DNA from: an uncultured Ruminococcus sp.
GTDB taxonomy: Bacteria > Bacillota > Clostridia > Oscillospirales > Ruminococcaceae
Direction of reading: 5' to 3'
NCBI GenBank assembly: GCA_900553675.1
Contig: USEH01000065.1
Coordinates: 1-10,185, forward strand
DNA length: 10,185 bases
Shown: piece by piece, positions 1 through 7,812 of the stretch
Layout of the letters: every line of letters starts with the position of its first letter
Position numbering within the stretch: the stretch's first letter is position 1
Translations under genes and position numbers: made by a program
Notes under the pieces: generated by a model
What the model saw: only the letters and a program-made list of their open reading frames with translations
Database searches by the model: none
Told to the model about the DNA's origin: nothing

Positions 1-164
1 CCGATATAGATATTCAGGTTGACGGCGGCGTAAACGCCGAAACAATCAAAACCTGCGCAAAGGCGGGGGCGAATGTGTTTGTGGCGGGCAGTGCCGTTTT
101 CAAGAGCGAAAACCCGGAGGCCACAATAAAGCTTCTTAAAGAAAATGCAGGAAATGTGGGATAA
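1..164 (+). CDS. rpe: Ribulose-phosphate 3-epimerase, 3' end only
   Basis: The open frame starting at base 3 gives the last 53 residues of ribulose-phosphate 3-epimerase, which interconverts ribulose 5-phosphate and xylulose 5-phosphate in the cytosolic pentose phosphate pathway. The visible part carries the family's C-terminal phosphate-binding strand-loop segments: QVDGGVN, then [13 protein letters not shown]. In known Rpe enzymes these close the TIM barrel and hold the substrate phosphate. The stop TAA at 162-164 lies three bases before the next ATG, so it is probably co-transcribed with the following membrane protein gene. The N-terminal three quarters, including the metal-binding residues, lie outside the window. 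The identification rests on this C-terminal motif pair and is quite secure; other TIM-barrel phosphate binders rarely share both motifs. Confidence 0.88.
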   Translation, partial: DIDIQVDGGVNAETIKTCAKAGANVFVAGSAVFKSENPEATIKLLKENAGNVG

Positions 165-167
165 CAA

Positions 168-1331
168 ATGAAGAAAAAGCGCTTTTACAAAAATATAAAG
201 CGCGGCGAAAAATGGACCGAAGAGGAAAAAGGATATCCGGTTGATTTTGCGGATAAATATATTTCCGACGAGGGCATTTACACCGACAAATTCGATTACA
301 TGCGCCCGAAAACAAAAAAGAAAAGGCGCACAAAAGAAAAGGCTAAGGGGCTTTCAAAAAAATTCGGAATTGCCCTGCTTTGCCTGCTTATAATCGGAAT
401 CGGCTATACCGGAATGGATGTTTACATGCAGCGCCACGGCATGCCGGTGAGGTATTCGGATTTGCAAAATCAGCCTGCCGAGGGCAGCATAAACGAAATG
501 CAGCTGAGCCTGAAAGCCTCCTATGAAGAAAGCATTTCGATGGACGGCTCCGTTATGCTGGATTCCGTTATTTCCAAATTGACGGACGGCGGCTATAATG
601 CCGTTATGATAGACATTAAGCGCGACGACGGCTCCGTGGGCTTCAAAAACGCACTTGCAACGGTTGACACCTACGGCTCCGTTGCATTTCCGGCAACGGA
701 TTTAAAAGGCTCCGTTTCCAAGCTGAAGGAGCAGGATTTGCTTGCCGTGGGCAGAGTTTACTGCTATATGGATAATCTTGTGCCGCAAAAGGACAGATCC
801 GCCGCGATACTTGATTCAAACGGAATCCCTTACACGGACAGCAAAGGAAACACCTATTTAAATCCCGATTCGCAAACCGCATATAAATATATTAAAGACA
901 TCATCGCCGAGGCGGCAGACGCAGGAATCACCGTTTTTGTGCTTGACGGCACAGACTTGCCCGAGGCGATTGCCGATGAATATTCCGGCGGCTTTGATAA
1001 GCTTGCCGCAAAGCTTTACAACGATTTGGGCACAGACATTAAATTCGTTAAAGAAATCGATGTGTCCCTTTCCGCAAGCGACATCGGCAAGAGCGAAAAT
1101 CAAGAAAGCAACGAAGAAGAACGCGCAAACCGCAAAGCCGAGGAAGACAACGATGAAGAAAGCGCCGACGAAGAAACAACAGAATCAACAACGCAAAACA
1201 AAATAAACGAATTACTGCCGCAGATAGACACGAGCAGGGAAGTTTATTTCATAACCGCCGCGGCAGACAAAGCCGAAACAAAATCTGTGTTGGAGGATTG
1301 CGGAATATCATCATATATTCTTGCAGATTAG
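168..1331 (+). CDS. Membrane-anchored DUF4015-like (glycoside hydrolase-like) protein
   Basis: 387 residues. Residues 1-65 are a strongly basic cytoplasmic tail, 66-82 form one transmembrane segment (a signal anchor), and the rest should lie outside the membrane. Residues 124-300 resemble the putative glycosyl hydrolase domain DUF4015 (PF13200): GGYNAVMIDIKRDDG at 141-155, then a stretch like DSNGIPYTDSKGNTYLNPDS (216-235), then AADAGITVFVLDGTDLP (249-265). In DUF4015 proteins I recall, the last strand usually reads close to FDYVRFP; here it is VFVLDGTDLP, so catalysis is doubtful. Residues 308-345 are a low-complexity acidic Glu/Asn/Asp linker, followed by a short barrel-like strand. The ATG lies three bases after the rpe stop, with a weak GGGA upstream. 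It is followed four bases later by the cadherin-like gene, and both products should be on the cell surface. Family assignment is by eye; the biological role is unknown. Confidence 0.62.
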   Translation: MKKKRFYKNIKRGEKWTEEEKGYPVDFADKYISDEGIYTDKFDYMRPKTKKKRRTKEKAKGLSKKFGIALLCLLIIGIGYTGMDVYMQRHGMPVRYSDLQNQPAEGSINEMQLSLKASYEESISMDGSVMLDSVISKLTDGGYNAVMIDIKRDDGSVGFKNALATVDTYGSVAFPATDLKGSVSKLKEQDLLAVGRVYCYMDNLVPQKDRSAAILDSNGIPYTDSKGNTYLNPDSQTAYKYIKDIIAEAADAGITVFVLDGTDLPEAIADEYSGGFDKLAAKLYNDLGTDIKFVKEIDVSLSASDIGKSENQESNEEERANRKAEEDNDEESADEETTESTTQNKINELLPQIDTSREVYFITAAADKAETKSVLEDCGISSYILAD

Positions 1332-1335
1332 CAAT

Positions 1336-2172
1336 ATGAAAAAAGCGATTGCATTTATTATAACGCTGCTGGCCGCGCTGAGCCTTTGCACCTGCGCGTT
1401 TGCAGCCGAGGCGCCGATTAAAAACGCGCCGTTTCTTGAAAGCATTGAATTTTCAAACGCCGATATCGACGGCGGCTTCAAGCAGGATAAAACCTTTTAT
1501 TCACTTACGCTTAAAGACCCAAGCCAAAGCGCGGTGCTTGCAGGCTACAAGGTAAACGGCGCGGCGGATGTGTTTGCCACTTATTCATACGATAATTCAA
1601 ACCACCAAATCGGCATAACCGTTACCCTTAATTTTGCAAACGGCAGCGTTATTTACACATTTAATTATTCAAATGTGCAAAGCTATGCGATTTCATCAAA
1701 CGCAAACCTGAAGGGGCTTAACTGCGAATATGCCGAAGTGCAGCCCGAAATAAACAAAAACGACACCGTTTACAAGGTTTATATTCCACGCGATTTAACC
1801 GAGCTTAACATAACCCCGGTTACGGATGATGTTCACGCCTTTGCCGCGCCGATAAACCTGACCCTGCGCGCAGGGCAGGAAACGGATTTTTCAACCACCG
1901 TTACCGCTTCGGACGGCACAACAAAAAAATACACCTTTAAAATCAAAAGAGTAAACAAAACCCTTGAAGAGGTTAAAGCCGAAATGGCAGACCCCGATTT
2001 CACATCGTTTGTGGCGGGCGAGCTTTTTTACCAAAAGCCCGTTTTCACGGTTACGGTTTGCGCCGTTGCCGGCGGAATTTTAGCCGTTATTATAATTTTA
2101 CTTATCATCAGGAAGGTTGCCGTTAATCCTTACGACAGTGAAGAAAAGCCGTTTTACTCCCCTATTGAATAA
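1336..2172 (+). CDS. Secreted cadherin-like beta-sandwich protein with C-terminal membrane anchor
   Basis: 278 residues from the ATG at 1336. A TTG at 1321 would extend the frame by five residues, but those would precede a complete signal peptide (MKKAIAFIITLLAALSLCTC, cleavage near CAFA/AE), so ATG is preferred. The mature part has two similar beta-rich halves. The second, from NANLKGLNCEYAEVQPEINK to GTTKKYTFKIKR, has the typical layout of the cadherin-like beta-sandwich domain PF12733 (N-x-x-L-x-x-L, then T-x-Y, and a closing Y-x-x-x-I/V-x-R strand). A single hydrophobic helix (PVFTVTVCAVAGGILAVIII) and a short charged tail end the protein, so it should be displayed on the outer membrane face. 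It starts four bases after the DUF4015-like gene and has no strong ribosome site of its own, so translation is probably coupled. A binding or scaffolding role is an inference from the fold. Confidence 0.66.
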   Translation: MKKAIAFIITLLAALSLCTCAFAAEAPIKNAPFLESIEFSNADIDGGFKQDKTFYSLTLKDPSQSAVLAGYKVNGAADVFATYSYDNSNHQIGITVTLNFANGSVIYTFNYSNVQSYAISSNANLKGLNCEYAEVQPEINKNDTVYKVYIPRDLTELNITPVTDDVHAFAAPINLTLRAGQETDFSTTVTASDGTTKKYTFKIKRVNKTLEEVKAEMADPDFTSFVAGELFYQKPVFTVTVCAVAGGILAVIIILLIIRKVAVNPYDSEEKPFYSPIE

Positions 2173-2195
2173 ACAAAAAGAAAGGATGTGAGCAC

Positions 2196-3572
2196 ATGGA
2201 ATTGAACGACATGACACAACACATTGATGAACTTCATGCCAAGCGAGATATCAAGGCGCTTAAACATTATTTAAATGAATTGAACCCCGCCGATATTGCG
2301 CAATTGCTGGAGGAGATTGAAGATGAACGAAAACGGATATTCTTTTTCAGACTGCTCACAAAAGAAAACGCTGCCGAAACCTTTGTTGAATTTGACAGCG
2401 ACACACAGGAAAACCTGATTTCGGCATTTTCGGACGCCGAGCTTAAAGAAGTGCTCGACGAGCTTTATGCCGACGACGCCGCAGATATTGTTGAGGAAAT
2501 GCCTGCGTCCGTTGTTAAAAGAATTCTTAAAAACACCGACCTTGAAACAAGAAAAACAATCAACACTCTGCTGAAATATCCCGATGATTCCGCCGGCTCG
2601 ATTATGACAACGGAATTTGTTGACCTTAAAAGGGATATGACGGTTGAGGACGCTTTTAAGCGAATCAGGCGAACGGGTGTTGACAAAGAAACGATTTACA
2701 CCTGCTATATCACCGACGCATCAAGGCACCTGCTGGGCGTTACAACGGTTAAAGAACTGCTGCTTCACGATTACGACGATTTAATTGAAGAATTTATGGA
2801 AACGAATGTTATTTCCGTAAACACGCTGGACGACCAGGAAAAAGCCTCCGGCTTACTTCAAAAATACGATTTCCTTGCCCTGCCCGTTGTTGACATGGAA
2901 AACAGGCTTGTGGGCATTATCACGATCGACGATGCTCTTGATGTTTTGCAGGAGGAAAACACCGAGGATATTCACAAGATGAACGCCATTGTGCGCACAT
3001 CGGAAAAGCCCTATCTTAAAATCGGCGTTTTCGACACATGGAAATCAAGAATCCCGTGGCTTATGCTGCTTATGATAAGCGCCACATTTACAGGAATGAT
3101 CATCACCGGGTTTGAGGACAAGCTCTCCGCCATGATTGTGCTTACGGCATTTATCCCTATGCTGATGGACACCGGCGGTAATGCGGGCGGTCAGGCTTCG
3201 GTAACAATCATAAGAGGAATGTCTCTCGGCGATATCGAGCTTAAGGACGTTTTAGGAGTAATCTGGAAAGAAACACGGGTATCACTGCTCTGCGGCATTA
3301 CCTTGGCAGTAGTCAACTTCGGCAAGATAATGCTTGTAGACCGGCTTATTCTGGGCAACACCGAAATAACCGCAATGGTAGCGCTTGTAGTCTGCCTGAC
3401 GCTGGTTCTGGCAGTGTTCATAGCAAAGCTCATAGGCTGTTCCCTGCCGATTGCGGCAAAAGCAATAGGCTTTGATCCTGCGGTTATGGCGAGTCCGTTT
3501 ATTACTACTATTGTAGACGCTATTTCGCTGCTGGCATATTTCCTGATAGCTCAGGCGCTGCTGCACATTTGA
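2196..3572 (+). CDS. mgtE: MgtE-type magnesium transporter/channel
   Basis: 458 residues, the usual MgtE length. MgtE is a dimeric inner-membrane Mg2+ channel gated by cytosolic Mg2+. The order is complete: an acidic helical N domain (about 1-128), two CBS domains (about 132-192 and 198-256, the second ending in ALPVVDMENRLVGIITIDDA), a connecting plug helix, then five membrane helices from about residue 280. The signature IPMLMDTGGNAGGQ lies at 320-333, and the last helix has TTIVDAISLLAYF with Asp441, which matches the pore aspartate known from Thermus MgtE. The start ATG at 2196 follows an AAAGGA ribosome site at about 2181-2186. It is 23 bases downstream of the cadherin-like gene, so probably in the same operon. 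Oddity: codon choice changes sharply near base 3200, with GTT/GCC replaced by GTA/GCA/ATA, although the protein reads through intact (see findings). Confidence 0.95.
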   Translation: MELNDMTQHIDELHAKRDIKALKHYLNELNPADIAQLLEEIEDERKRIFFFRLLTKENAAETFVEFDSDTQENLISAFSDAELKEVLDELYADDAADIVEEMPASVVKRILKNTDLETRKTINTLLKYPDDSAGSIMTTEFVDLKRDMTVEDAFKRIRRTGVDKETIYTCYITDASRHLLGVTTVKELLLHDYDDLIEEFMETNVISVNTLDDQEKASGLLQKYDFLALPVVDMENRLVGIITIDDALDVLQEENTEDIHKMNAIVRTSEKPYLKIGVFDTWKSRIPWLMLLMISATFTGMIITGFEDKLSAMIVLTAFIPMLMDTGGNAGGQASVTIIRGMSLGDIELKDVLGVIWKETRVSLLCGITLAVVNFGKIMLVDRLILGNTEITAMVALVVCLTLVLAVFIAKLIGCSLPIAAKAIGFDPAVMASPFITTIVDAISLLAYFLIAQALLHI

Positions 3573-3642
3573 GTGTTATCGCCTTTCGGCAGTTTAGTCA
3601 CCAACCGGTTTAATATAAACATATCAAAAAGGAGAAATCACC

Positions 3643-4026
3643 ATGAACGAAGTATTCAACTACGCAAAATGCCCAATCTGCGGCAACGTTGTCGAAGACA
3701 TCCACGGCAACACCACCCCATTGCGCTGCTGCGGCAAGCCGATGGAAATTCTTAAGCCCAACACCACCGAGGCTGCAACCGAAAAGCATCTGCCCGTTGT
3801 TGAGGTATGCGACGATGAAATCGTTGTCAAGGTCGGTTCAGTCGCCCACCCCATGACCAAGGAACACTACATTATGTGGGTTTCGCAGGTCTGCGGAAAC
3901 AAGGAAAACAAGGTTATCCTTTATCCCGAGCAGGATCCGGTTGTAAGATTCCCCTATATGCCCGAGTGCAAGATCTACGCCTACTGCAACCTGCACGGTC
4001 TTTGGATGACCGAGGTTAAGCTCTGA
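3643..4026 (+). CDS. dfx: Desulfoferrodoxin (class I superoxide reductase)
   Basis: 127 residues, the full family length. Superoxide reductase turns superoxide into peroxide without making oxygen and is typical of anaerobes. The N-terminal desulforedoxin domain has all four iron ligands: Cys10, Cys13, Cys29 and Cys30 (CPIC and CC). The catalytic domain has the four-His one-Cys site: His49, His69, His75, Cys115 and His118 (YCNLHGLW). The Glu47-Lys48 pair next to His49, which in characterised enzymes helps bind and protonate the substrate, is also present. All key residues are therefore intact and the enzyme should work. The ATG follows a good AAGGAG site (3629-3634) with eight bases spacing. 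The 70-base gap after mgtE holds an AACCGGTT palindrome (3603-3610) and an AT-rich TAATATAAA (3611-3619) that might be a -10 box, but I see no convincing -35. The gene probably stands alone; it ends facing the GNAT gene. Confidence 0.96.
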   Translation: MNEVFNYAKCPICGNVVEDIHGNTTPLRCCGKPMEILKPNTTEAATEKHLPVVEVCDDEIVVKVGSVAHPMTKEHYIMWVSQVCGNKENKVILYPEQDPVVRFPYMPECKIYAYCNLHGLWMTEVKL

Positions 4027-4053
4027 TAGCTTAGCTAAAAATTCGGACGCGAA

Positions 4054-4094
4054 AATCCGGCTCAATCCCTACATTATTGGGACTGAGCCGGATT
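4054..4094. terminator. Hairpin copy 1 of a duplicated inverted repeat (bidirectional terminator-like)
   Basis: Arms AATCCGGCTCAATCCC (4054-4069) and GGGACTGAGCCGGATT (4079-4094) pair over 16 positions with a single A-C mismatch near the loop; the loop is nine bases. AAAA lies just left of it, so a - strand transcript ends the stem with TTTTCGCG, while the + side is followed by CAATCTG with no T run. It lies 27 bases after the superoxide reductase stop and between two convergent genes. The same arms recur at 4363-4401. A termination role is inferred. Confidence 0.7.
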
Positions 4095-4170
4095 CAATCT
4101 GTCGGCAAAGAAAACTACCATGTAAGTATATATTGGTATGTTTTGAACTACTACTCAGTGCAGTAATGGA

Positions 4171-4335
4171 CGCGCTTCGCACGCCCATAGGAGAACCCCC
4201 GGCGAGGGTTCTCCCTCTCCTGCGCTTCACTCCGCTGGGGATTTCGCAACCTGCGGGTCGCGACTTGGGGCACCGCCCCAAGACCCTGCCGCCCTTTCGA
4301 GAAAGGGTGGGCGGAAAGCTTTTAGTTTTTTGCTA
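4171..4335. repeat. Multi-hairpin intergenic repeat element, non-coding
   Basis: GC-rich block unlike its surroundings, made of consecutive perfect inverted repeats: GGAGAACCC/GGGTTCTCC (4190-4214), CTTGGGGC/GCCCCAAG (4264-4282) and CCCTTTC/GAAAGGG (4292-4307, extendable to about 4289-4310), followed by AAAGCTTTTAGTTTTTT. Short frames cross it on both strands but none has a plausible ribosome site or protein-like composition. From memory, blocks with GGGGC-loop-GCCCC followed by a CCTTTC-GAAAGG hairpin and a CTTTTAGTTTT tail are common between genes in Oscillospiraceae, and behave like dispersed, non-autonomous repeats. That match was not searched. It sits between the two copies of the AATCCGGCTCA hairpin. 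The edges given are approximate. The stretches 4095-4170 and 4336-4362 show nothing I can name. Confidence 0.6.
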
Positions 4336-4362
4336 TTGAAAATTAGCTTTATCTACAAGCTA

Positions 4363-4401
4363 AATCCGGCTCAATCCCATATTTCGGGACTGAGCCGGAT
4401 A
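4363..4401. terminator. Hairpin copy 2 of the duplicated inverted repeat
   Basis: Arms AATCCGGCTCAATCCC (4363-4378) and GGGACTGAGCCGGAT (4386-4400) are identical to those of copy 1, including the same mismatch, but the loop differs (ATATTTC). A + strand transcript ends the stem with ATATTTTCAT, a modest T run; the - strand side has no T run. It lies 12 bases beyond the stop of the GNAT gene. Likely serves as a terminator of one or both convergent units. Confidence 0.68.
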
Positions 4402-4413
4402 TTTTCATATCTG

Positions 4414-4860
4414 TTAAACCTCAAACCGATAAACCCTGACTTTTCTTTTCCCCTCGGCATACATATCGTGATCTTCGGGGATATCCGCAATCTCCAAAAG
4501 CTCTCCTCCGGCGATTTCACAGGTTCTTGCGGATGCTGCATTGTCCGGCTGGCAGGTGATTATCACATACCCCAGCCCGTGCCTTTTAGCAAGCCCGAAA
4601 AGCAGCTTGCACGCCTTTGCCGCGTATCTGTGACCGCGGTAAGGCTCGTCTATGCAGTAGCCGATGTTTCCGCCGATGTAAAGCCCTTGGTTGTGACCTA
4701 TGCGCAAGTCGCATTTGCCGATTGCGGTGCCGTCCGGCAGGCAGATGTCGAAGTAGTACGCCGGAACCCAATCCTTTACGGGGTCGGCATAGCAGGTGTG
4801 GTCTAATTTAAGGGCGATTTCTTCGGTTTTAAGATTGTCGGTGTTAAAAAACTCCATCAT
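4414..4860 (-). CDS. GNAT family N-acetyltransferase
   Basis: 148 residues, one complete GNAT domain, which transfers an acetyl group from acetyl-CoA to an amine of a substrate not identifiable here. The acetyl-CoA-binding motif A region is NIGYCIDEPYRGHRYAAKAC (65-84), with the pyrophosphate-loop residues R-G-H-R-Y-A at 75-80. The following motif B region reads QPDNAASARTCEIAGGELLE, which has the usual Asn-x-x-Ser and C-terminal strand. The N-terminus (FFNTDNLKTEEIALKL) and the segment WVPAYYFDICLPDGTAIGKC recall a clostridial GNAT subgroup that I remember being sometimes mislabelled as tagatose-bisphosphate aldolase; that is recollection, not a search. Its start ATG overlaps the TGA stop of the peptidase gene in an ATGA, so translation should be coupled and both come from the peptidase promoter. 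A second ATG directly follows and could equally be used. Confidence 0.88.
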   Translation of the reverse strand: MMEFFNTDNLKTEEIALKLDHTCYADPVKDWVPAYYFDICLPDGTAIGKCDLRIGHNQGLYIGGNIGYCIDEPYRGHRYAAKACKLLFGLAKRHGLGYVIITCQPDNAASARTCEIAGGELLEIADIPEDHDMYAEGKRKVRVYRFEV

Positions 4861-7760
4861 AAGCTCTCGATGTTGTCAAATTCTCCGCAGGCATCGATCT
4901 TCTCTCTTGCCGCTACTACGCATACGCTTCCCGAATCAAGTGCAGACTGCACCTTGTCGGCAAGGTCGTTGAGCGTTGCGGGAGTTGCCGAGATGATTGC
5001 GCGCAGATACTCGCGGCGTTCGGCTGTGGTGGTCTTGCGCCAGTATCTTCTGTCGGCAACAGTCGCCTTAAGTCTGGGAGAAAGCAGAGGCGAGCAGTCC
5101 GCAACCGCACCGATTATAAATCCGGTAAGGTCGGGTGATGACGCCGCAAAGCCCTTAATAAACTCGCCGGTTTTTGAGTAGCTCTCCAAGGACTTAGCCG
5201 CGCTGGGGTCGCGGTAGGAGTAGTTGGCAACAATGCCGTTGTTGAATACCGGCATTCCACAGCCGTATGCGCCGCCCTGTACTCTTATTACGTTCCAGAG
5301 ATATGCAAGGCTTACTATCTTTGAGGTAAGCTCCATCTCGCCGCAGAAGCCCGAGCCGAGCTTTGCAAGGTTTCCGCCCTTAACCGCAAAACAGATGTCC
5401 GCCGGAATAACAATTCCCTCTCTGCTGATTCCGCGCGGCTTTACAGCTGCGCAGCAATCGCACTTGCAGCCTTCGCCCTTGGGCAGAGCCTTGCTAAGGA
5501 TTCCGACCGCCTTTTCAACGATTTCATCATCCACGCCGGTGAAGCTTGCGGTGAGCGATCCTGCATTGACAATCTTTCCTGCCAGGTCAGCCATGGTCGC
5601 TTTAAGAGAAGTCCAGTTCCAGCCGGATTCGTTGTCGCGCAGCCACTTGTAATAGCTGAATCCGCCCGCGCACTCGTCTACAACGCCGGATGCGGATATC
5701 TGCGCACGAAGTATTGTAAGGGCGATAGAGTTGCCCGCCATTACAGTTCTCTGGAACAGCTTCATCTTGGTCTGACGGAGAATGTCCAGCGCGTCGCTTT
5801 CCTTGTCGAATACCGTCTTTGTAAGCAGGTCGGAGACGAACTCGACCGCCTTATCTATATTGCTCTTAAGGGTACTAAAGGATACAACAAGCTTTGTAAG
5901 GCAGGAATCAACACAGTTGTTTTCATCATATGCCGCAACCGAGAAGTTAAGGCTTCCGCAGAGAAGCTTGGTAAGGTTTGCAACCTCCTCCTCGGTGTGA
6001 TTGGAGGTTCTGAGCTTGCCCATCAGCTCGCACATAAACGAAAGCTCGGAGATGTCCTTTTCCGAAAGACCATCGGCGTCGAAGTAAAGATTGCAGTAGA
6101 CTATGCCGCCGCAGTTGATATCGTGCTTAAGCACCTTTATGCCGTTTACTACGGCTTCCTCGGCAGGAATAACCTCCGGCTCGTCGGAAATGTCGGATAT
6201 CTTAAGCGACGGAATCGACTTCAGATCCTCCTCGGAGTCAGTGGAGTGCTGCCACTCCTCAAGCACCTTCTGCTCTTCCTTGAGCTCGGCGCGTTTTTCC
6301 TCGCTCCAAGAAGCTTCCTCCTTGGCAAGACGGTCGGCTTCAAGCTTTCTTCTTGCCTCGCCGGCAGTCTTCGAGGGGTTCATGGTAACCTTGCAGCTGT
6401 GGGGATTGTTAATAAGAATCTCGCTGATGAGCTGCTCAAAGTAGCCCTCATCCATCTTTTTGCGCAGATTTACAAACAGGTCGCCGATTTCAAGCTCTGT
6501 TATCGGGTCGCCGCCGTAGAGCCATGTTGAAAGAGTGTTCAGGCTGTAAACAAGACCCTGCGGAACGCTTCCCGAGTCGCACTCGCGTTCCTTGAACTCA
6601 TAATTTGCCAGAGCGGCGTTGAGCTGATCGCGGTCAAGACCTTCGCGCGCAAGTCGTGCAAGCTCGTCGAATATAACCTTTTCGACCTTATCCTTATTGG
6701 CGGCTTCGAGATTCTTAGCCTGAATGAACGCCCAAGGCTGGTAAACGCCGTCGTAAATCTCCACCGAGACCTCCTCGGCAAGACCCGCGCCTAAAACAGC
6801 CTTGTTGAGCGGAGCCTGATTGCTTCCCGCAAGAACCTTTGAAAGCACGTGCATAGCGACAATCTTCTCGCGCTCGTCGAACATACCTATAACGCTGCCC
6901 CATGCAAGCCTTGTCTTTTTGGAGATGTCCTCGTCCTCGCCGACCTCGAATTCAACCTCAACGTTCTCGGTCTTAACAGGCTTCTGAAGTGCAGGGGGAG
7001 CCATTCTTTCGGTTCTGTCAAATCCCGAAAGATACTCGTCGTCGACAACCGCCAGAACCTCGTCGATATTGACCTCGCCATCCAAGAACATGTAGGCGTT
7101 GGAGGGAGAATAGAAGCGACGGTGGCTGTTGATAAATTCCTCATAGCTCAGATCCGGAATCTTTGCCGGATCGCCGCCGGATACATATTTATAAGGAGAA
7201 TCCGGGAACAGATGCACATTCAGCGCACAGACCATAAGCTCGTCGGCGTCTGCCATAGCGCCCTTCATCTCGTTGAAGACAACGCCCTTATAGCTGGGCT
7301 TGCCGTTTTCGTCAAACTCGTAATGCCAGCCCTCCTGATGGAATATCTCCGGCTTGGAGTAGATAAGCGGGCGGAAAACAGCGTCGAGATATACGCGGGT
7401 AAGGTTCATAAAGTCCTTATCGTTGCGGCTGCAAACCGGATAAACGGTCTTATCCGGATAGGTCATTGCGTTTAAGAAGGTGTTCATCGAGCTCTTTAAA
7501 AGCTCAACAAACGGTTCCTTTACTCTATACTTATCCGAGCCGCACAGAACGGAGTGCTCCAATATGTGGAACACGCCGGTGTCGTTCCAGGGCAGGGTTT
7601 CAAAGGCTATGCCAAAGGTCTTGTTTTCGTCCGGTCTTTTAATCCAGATGGCTTGCAAGCCGGTTTTGTCGTGGGTAAGCTCTATCAAAGAGCCGTCAAG
7701 CTCGGGCAGGTCGCGGACACGTGTTACCGTGAAGCCATGGATTTTTTCGTTAACTGTCAT
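4857..7760 (-). CDS. M16C zinc metallopeptidase (insulinase family, PreP-like)
   Basis: 967 residues, matching M16C peptidases (presequence protease/Cym1 type), which form a closed chamber and degrade peptides too short for other proteases. The inverted zinc motif H-x-x-E-H is HILEH at 65-69, with the distal ligand Glu164 in VFNEMKGAMAD. An M16C-associated middle part with a charged helical stretch follows. The C-terminal half keeps the substrate-binding Arg/Tyr element RVQGGAYG (about residue 828). There is no signal peptide, so it should be cytoplasmic. The frame is open up to 7871, but that upstream start lies inside the -10 box of the promoter and cannot be in the transcript. The ATG at 7760 has an AAAGGAA ribosome site ten bases upstream and starts exactly where family similarity begins. 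The gene is followed by the overlapping GNAT gene. Confidence 0.94.
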   Translation of the reverse strand: MTVNEKIHGFTVTRVRDLPELDGSLIELTHDKTGLQAIWIKRPDENKTFGIAFETLPWNDTGVFHILEHSVLCGSDKYRVKEPFVELLKSSMNTFLNAMTYPDKTVYPVCSRNDKDFMNLTRVYLDAVFRPLIYSKPEIFHQEGWHYEFDENGKPSYKGVVFNEMKGAMADADELMVCALNVHLFPDSPYKYVSGGDPAKIPDLSYEEFINSHRRFYSPSNAYMFLDGEVNIDEVLAVVDDEYLSGFDRTERMAPPALQKPVKTENVEVEFEVGEDEDISKKTRLAWGSVIGMFDEREKIVAMHVLSKVLAGSNQAPLNKAVLGAGLAEEVSVEIYDGVYQPWAFIQAKNLEAANKDKVEKVIFDELARLAREGLDRDQLNAALANYEFKERECDSGSVPQGLVYSLNTLSTWLYGGDPITELEIGDLFVNLRKKMDEGYFEQLISEILINNPHSCKVTMNPSKTAGEARRKLEADRLAKEEASWSEEKRAELKEEQKVLEEWQHSTDSEEDLKSIPSLKISDISDEPEVIPAEEAVVNGIKVLKHDINCGGIVYCNLYFDADGLSEKDISELSFMCELMGKLRTSNHTEEEVANLTKLLCGSLNFSVAAYDENNCVDSCLTKLVVSFSTLKSNIDKAVEFVSDLLTKTVFDKESDALDILRQTKMKLFQRTVMAGNSIALTILRAQISASGVVDECAGGFSYYKWLRDNESGWNWTSLKATMADLAGKIVNAGSLTASFTGVDDEIVEKAVGILSKALPKGEGCKCDCCAAVKPRGISREGIVIPADICFAVKGGNLAKLGSGFCGEMELTSKIVSLAYLWNVIRVQGGAYGCGMPVFNNGIVANYSYRDPSAAKSLESYSKTGEFIKGFAASSPDLTGFIIGAVADCSPLLSPRLKATVADRRYWRKTTTAERREYLRAIISATPATLNDLADKVQSALDSGSVCVVAAREKIDACGEFDNIESL

Positions 7761-7812
7761 TTTGCATTCTTTCCTTTCAGAGTGATATAAAACCTCCGCC
7801 GAGATTGGCGGA

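Noticed and set aside
3585..3619. Promoter for the superoxide reductase using TAATAT or TATAAA as -10.
   Set aside because: No acceptable -35 hexamer at 16-18 bases; too weak to list as a feature.
4133..4339. Open frames on both strands across 4069-4339.
   Set aside because: They run through consecutive inverted repeats, have no ribosome site, and the products are rich in Pro/Arg/Gly as expected from GC-rich hairpins.
4330..7475. Long + strand frames opposite the GNAT and peptidase genes (for example 4330-4806, 5997-6530, 6849-7475).
   Set aside because: They are antisense shadows of two well-supported - strand genes; none has a recognisable domain.
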